Of a stretch of 5,806 bases of DNA, positions 5,243 to 5,806 are shown in pieces. Location of the stretch: positions 1-5,806 of the forward strand of contig JAFKFE010000415.1 in the NCBI GenBank assembly GCA_017308345.1, written 5' to 3'. The DNA comes from Alphaproteobacteria bacterium (GTDB lineage: Bacteria > Pseudomonadota > Alphaproteobacteria > Rhizobiales > Rhizobiaceae). The number at the start of each line of letters is the position of its first letter. The first letter of the stretch is position 1. The position numbers were made by a program, and so were the translations under genes. The notes under the pieces are model-generated. The model did no database searches and was not told where the DNA came from. It saw nothing but the letters and a program-made list of their open reading frames with translations.

Positions 5243-5806
5243 ATGCAGCAGTTGATCGATCGCATCTATGAAGCCGCGTTCATTCCGGAACTTTGGCCTT
5301 CGGTGATCGAGGGGATCGGCCAGATTTCCCGCGCGAAAAGCGGGTCCCTGCTGATCATGGACGGGGCATCCGAACCGCGCTGGAAGGCAACCGACCTGAT
5401 CGAGGAGGCCCTCGGATCGTTCATAGAAACCGGCACCTGGCGGACCTGCGCAATGGCCGCCACCGCGCCCCGCCTTCTGCGGCAGGGCTTCGTGCTTGAC
5501 GCTGAAGTGCTCGAGCCAGACGTGCTCGCCCTGGACCCGGCGCACCGGATGCAGAGGGCGCTCGGCCTCGGCTCGCAGCTTGCCTGCGTGATCGAAATGC
5601 CCACCGCCGAGTTCGTCGTTTGGACGCTCGAACATGAGCTTCACGCCGGAGCGCCGGGCTCGGAGACGGTGGAAAGGTTGAACGAGCTGATCGGCCATCT
5701 GAGCCGCGCCGGACTGATGGCGGCACGGCTTGGCCTGGAAAAGGCCAGGGCGACCGTTTTCGCCTTGCAATCCCTCGGCCTTCCGGCCGCTGTGCTGTCG
5801 GGCTCC
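5243..5806 (+). CDS. Probable LuxR-type transcriptional regulator, N-terminal part, cut by window edge
   Basis: An open frame of 188 codons runs off the right edge without a stop. It begins MQQLIDRIYEAAFIPELWP, a start I recognise from a group of roughly 370-residue rhizobial LuxR-family regulators (typically IYDAA.xPELWPxVL). The visible end, LSRAGLMAARLGLEKARA then LGLPAAVL (about 153-184), matches the linker helix leading into the PAS-like segment of those proteins. Their C-terminal helix-turn-helix would lie beyond this window, so DNA binding is inferred. The ligand is unknown. The start is uncertain: ATG 5243 fits the family but has only AAGGA 14 bases upstream or TGGGT 4 bases upstream. 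An in-frame ATG at 5171 would add 24 residues and has no ribosome site. It stands apart from the fadD unit and probably has its own promoter. Confidence 0.7.
   Translation, partial: MQQLIDRIYEAAFIPELWPSVIEGIGQISRAKSGSLLIMDGASEPRWKATDLIEEALGSFIETGTWRTCAMAATAPRLLRQGFVLDAEVLEPDVLALDPAHRMQRALGLGSQLACVIEMPTAEFVVWTLEHELHAGAPGSETVERLNELIGHLSRAGLMAARLGLEKARATVFALQSLGLPAAVLSGS

Noticed and set aside
5162..5770. 202-codon minus-strand open frame at the right end
   Set aside because: It is a shadow of the LuxR-type coding frame, which carries recognisable family sequence on the plus strand.

Overview
The window reads as GC-rich alphaproteobacterial chromosome, most likely a Mesorhizobium-type member of the Hyphomicrobiales. 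This rests on codon usage, on the style of the DppA, FadD and LuxR-type proteins as I recall them, and on the methyltransferase, whose characterised bacterial relative is from Agrobacterium. No mobile element, CRISPR array, tRNA or rRNA was found.

Layout, left to right. (1) Positions 1-1719, minus strand: the first 23 codons of a dipeptide-transporter permease (dppB-like) run off the left edge. They are preceded by a complete dppA-type periplasmic binding protein. The 51-base gap between the two holds a perfect 10-bp GC hairpin. (2) 1720-2179: a 460-base divergent control region with no convincing gene. It contains an AT-rich island, a direct repeat, nested inverted repeats and a 17-base palindrome next to a possible fadD promoter. 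(3) 2180-4875, plus strand: a two-gene unit. The first gene is a FadD-type long-chain acyl-CoA synthetase with an unusual Ala/Lys/Pro-rich N-terminal extension of about 105 residues. The second is a seven-beta-strand methyltransferase of the METTL20/ETF-beta lysine methyltransferase type. Its TTG start overlaps the fadD stop (TTGA). (4) 4876-5242: a 367-base non-coding stretch with weak inverted repeats. (5) 5243 to the right edge, plus strand: the N-terminal 188 codons of what looks like a LuxR-type regulator, with its DNA-binding half outside the window.

How they may work together. The dpp genes import dipeptides and, in rhizobia, possibly 5-aminolevulinate. The fadD-methyltransferase pair makes a metabolic link plausible: FadD makes acyl-CoA for beta-oxidation, and acyl-CoA dehydrogenases pass electrons to ETF, whose beta subunit is the known substrate of METTL20-type enzymes. 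The two most noteworthy points are the histone-H1-like tail on FadD, which cannot be explained by a wrong start codon, and the translational coupling of FadD to a probable ETF-beta/L7/L12 lysine methyltransferase. No wholly new multi-gene system is evident.
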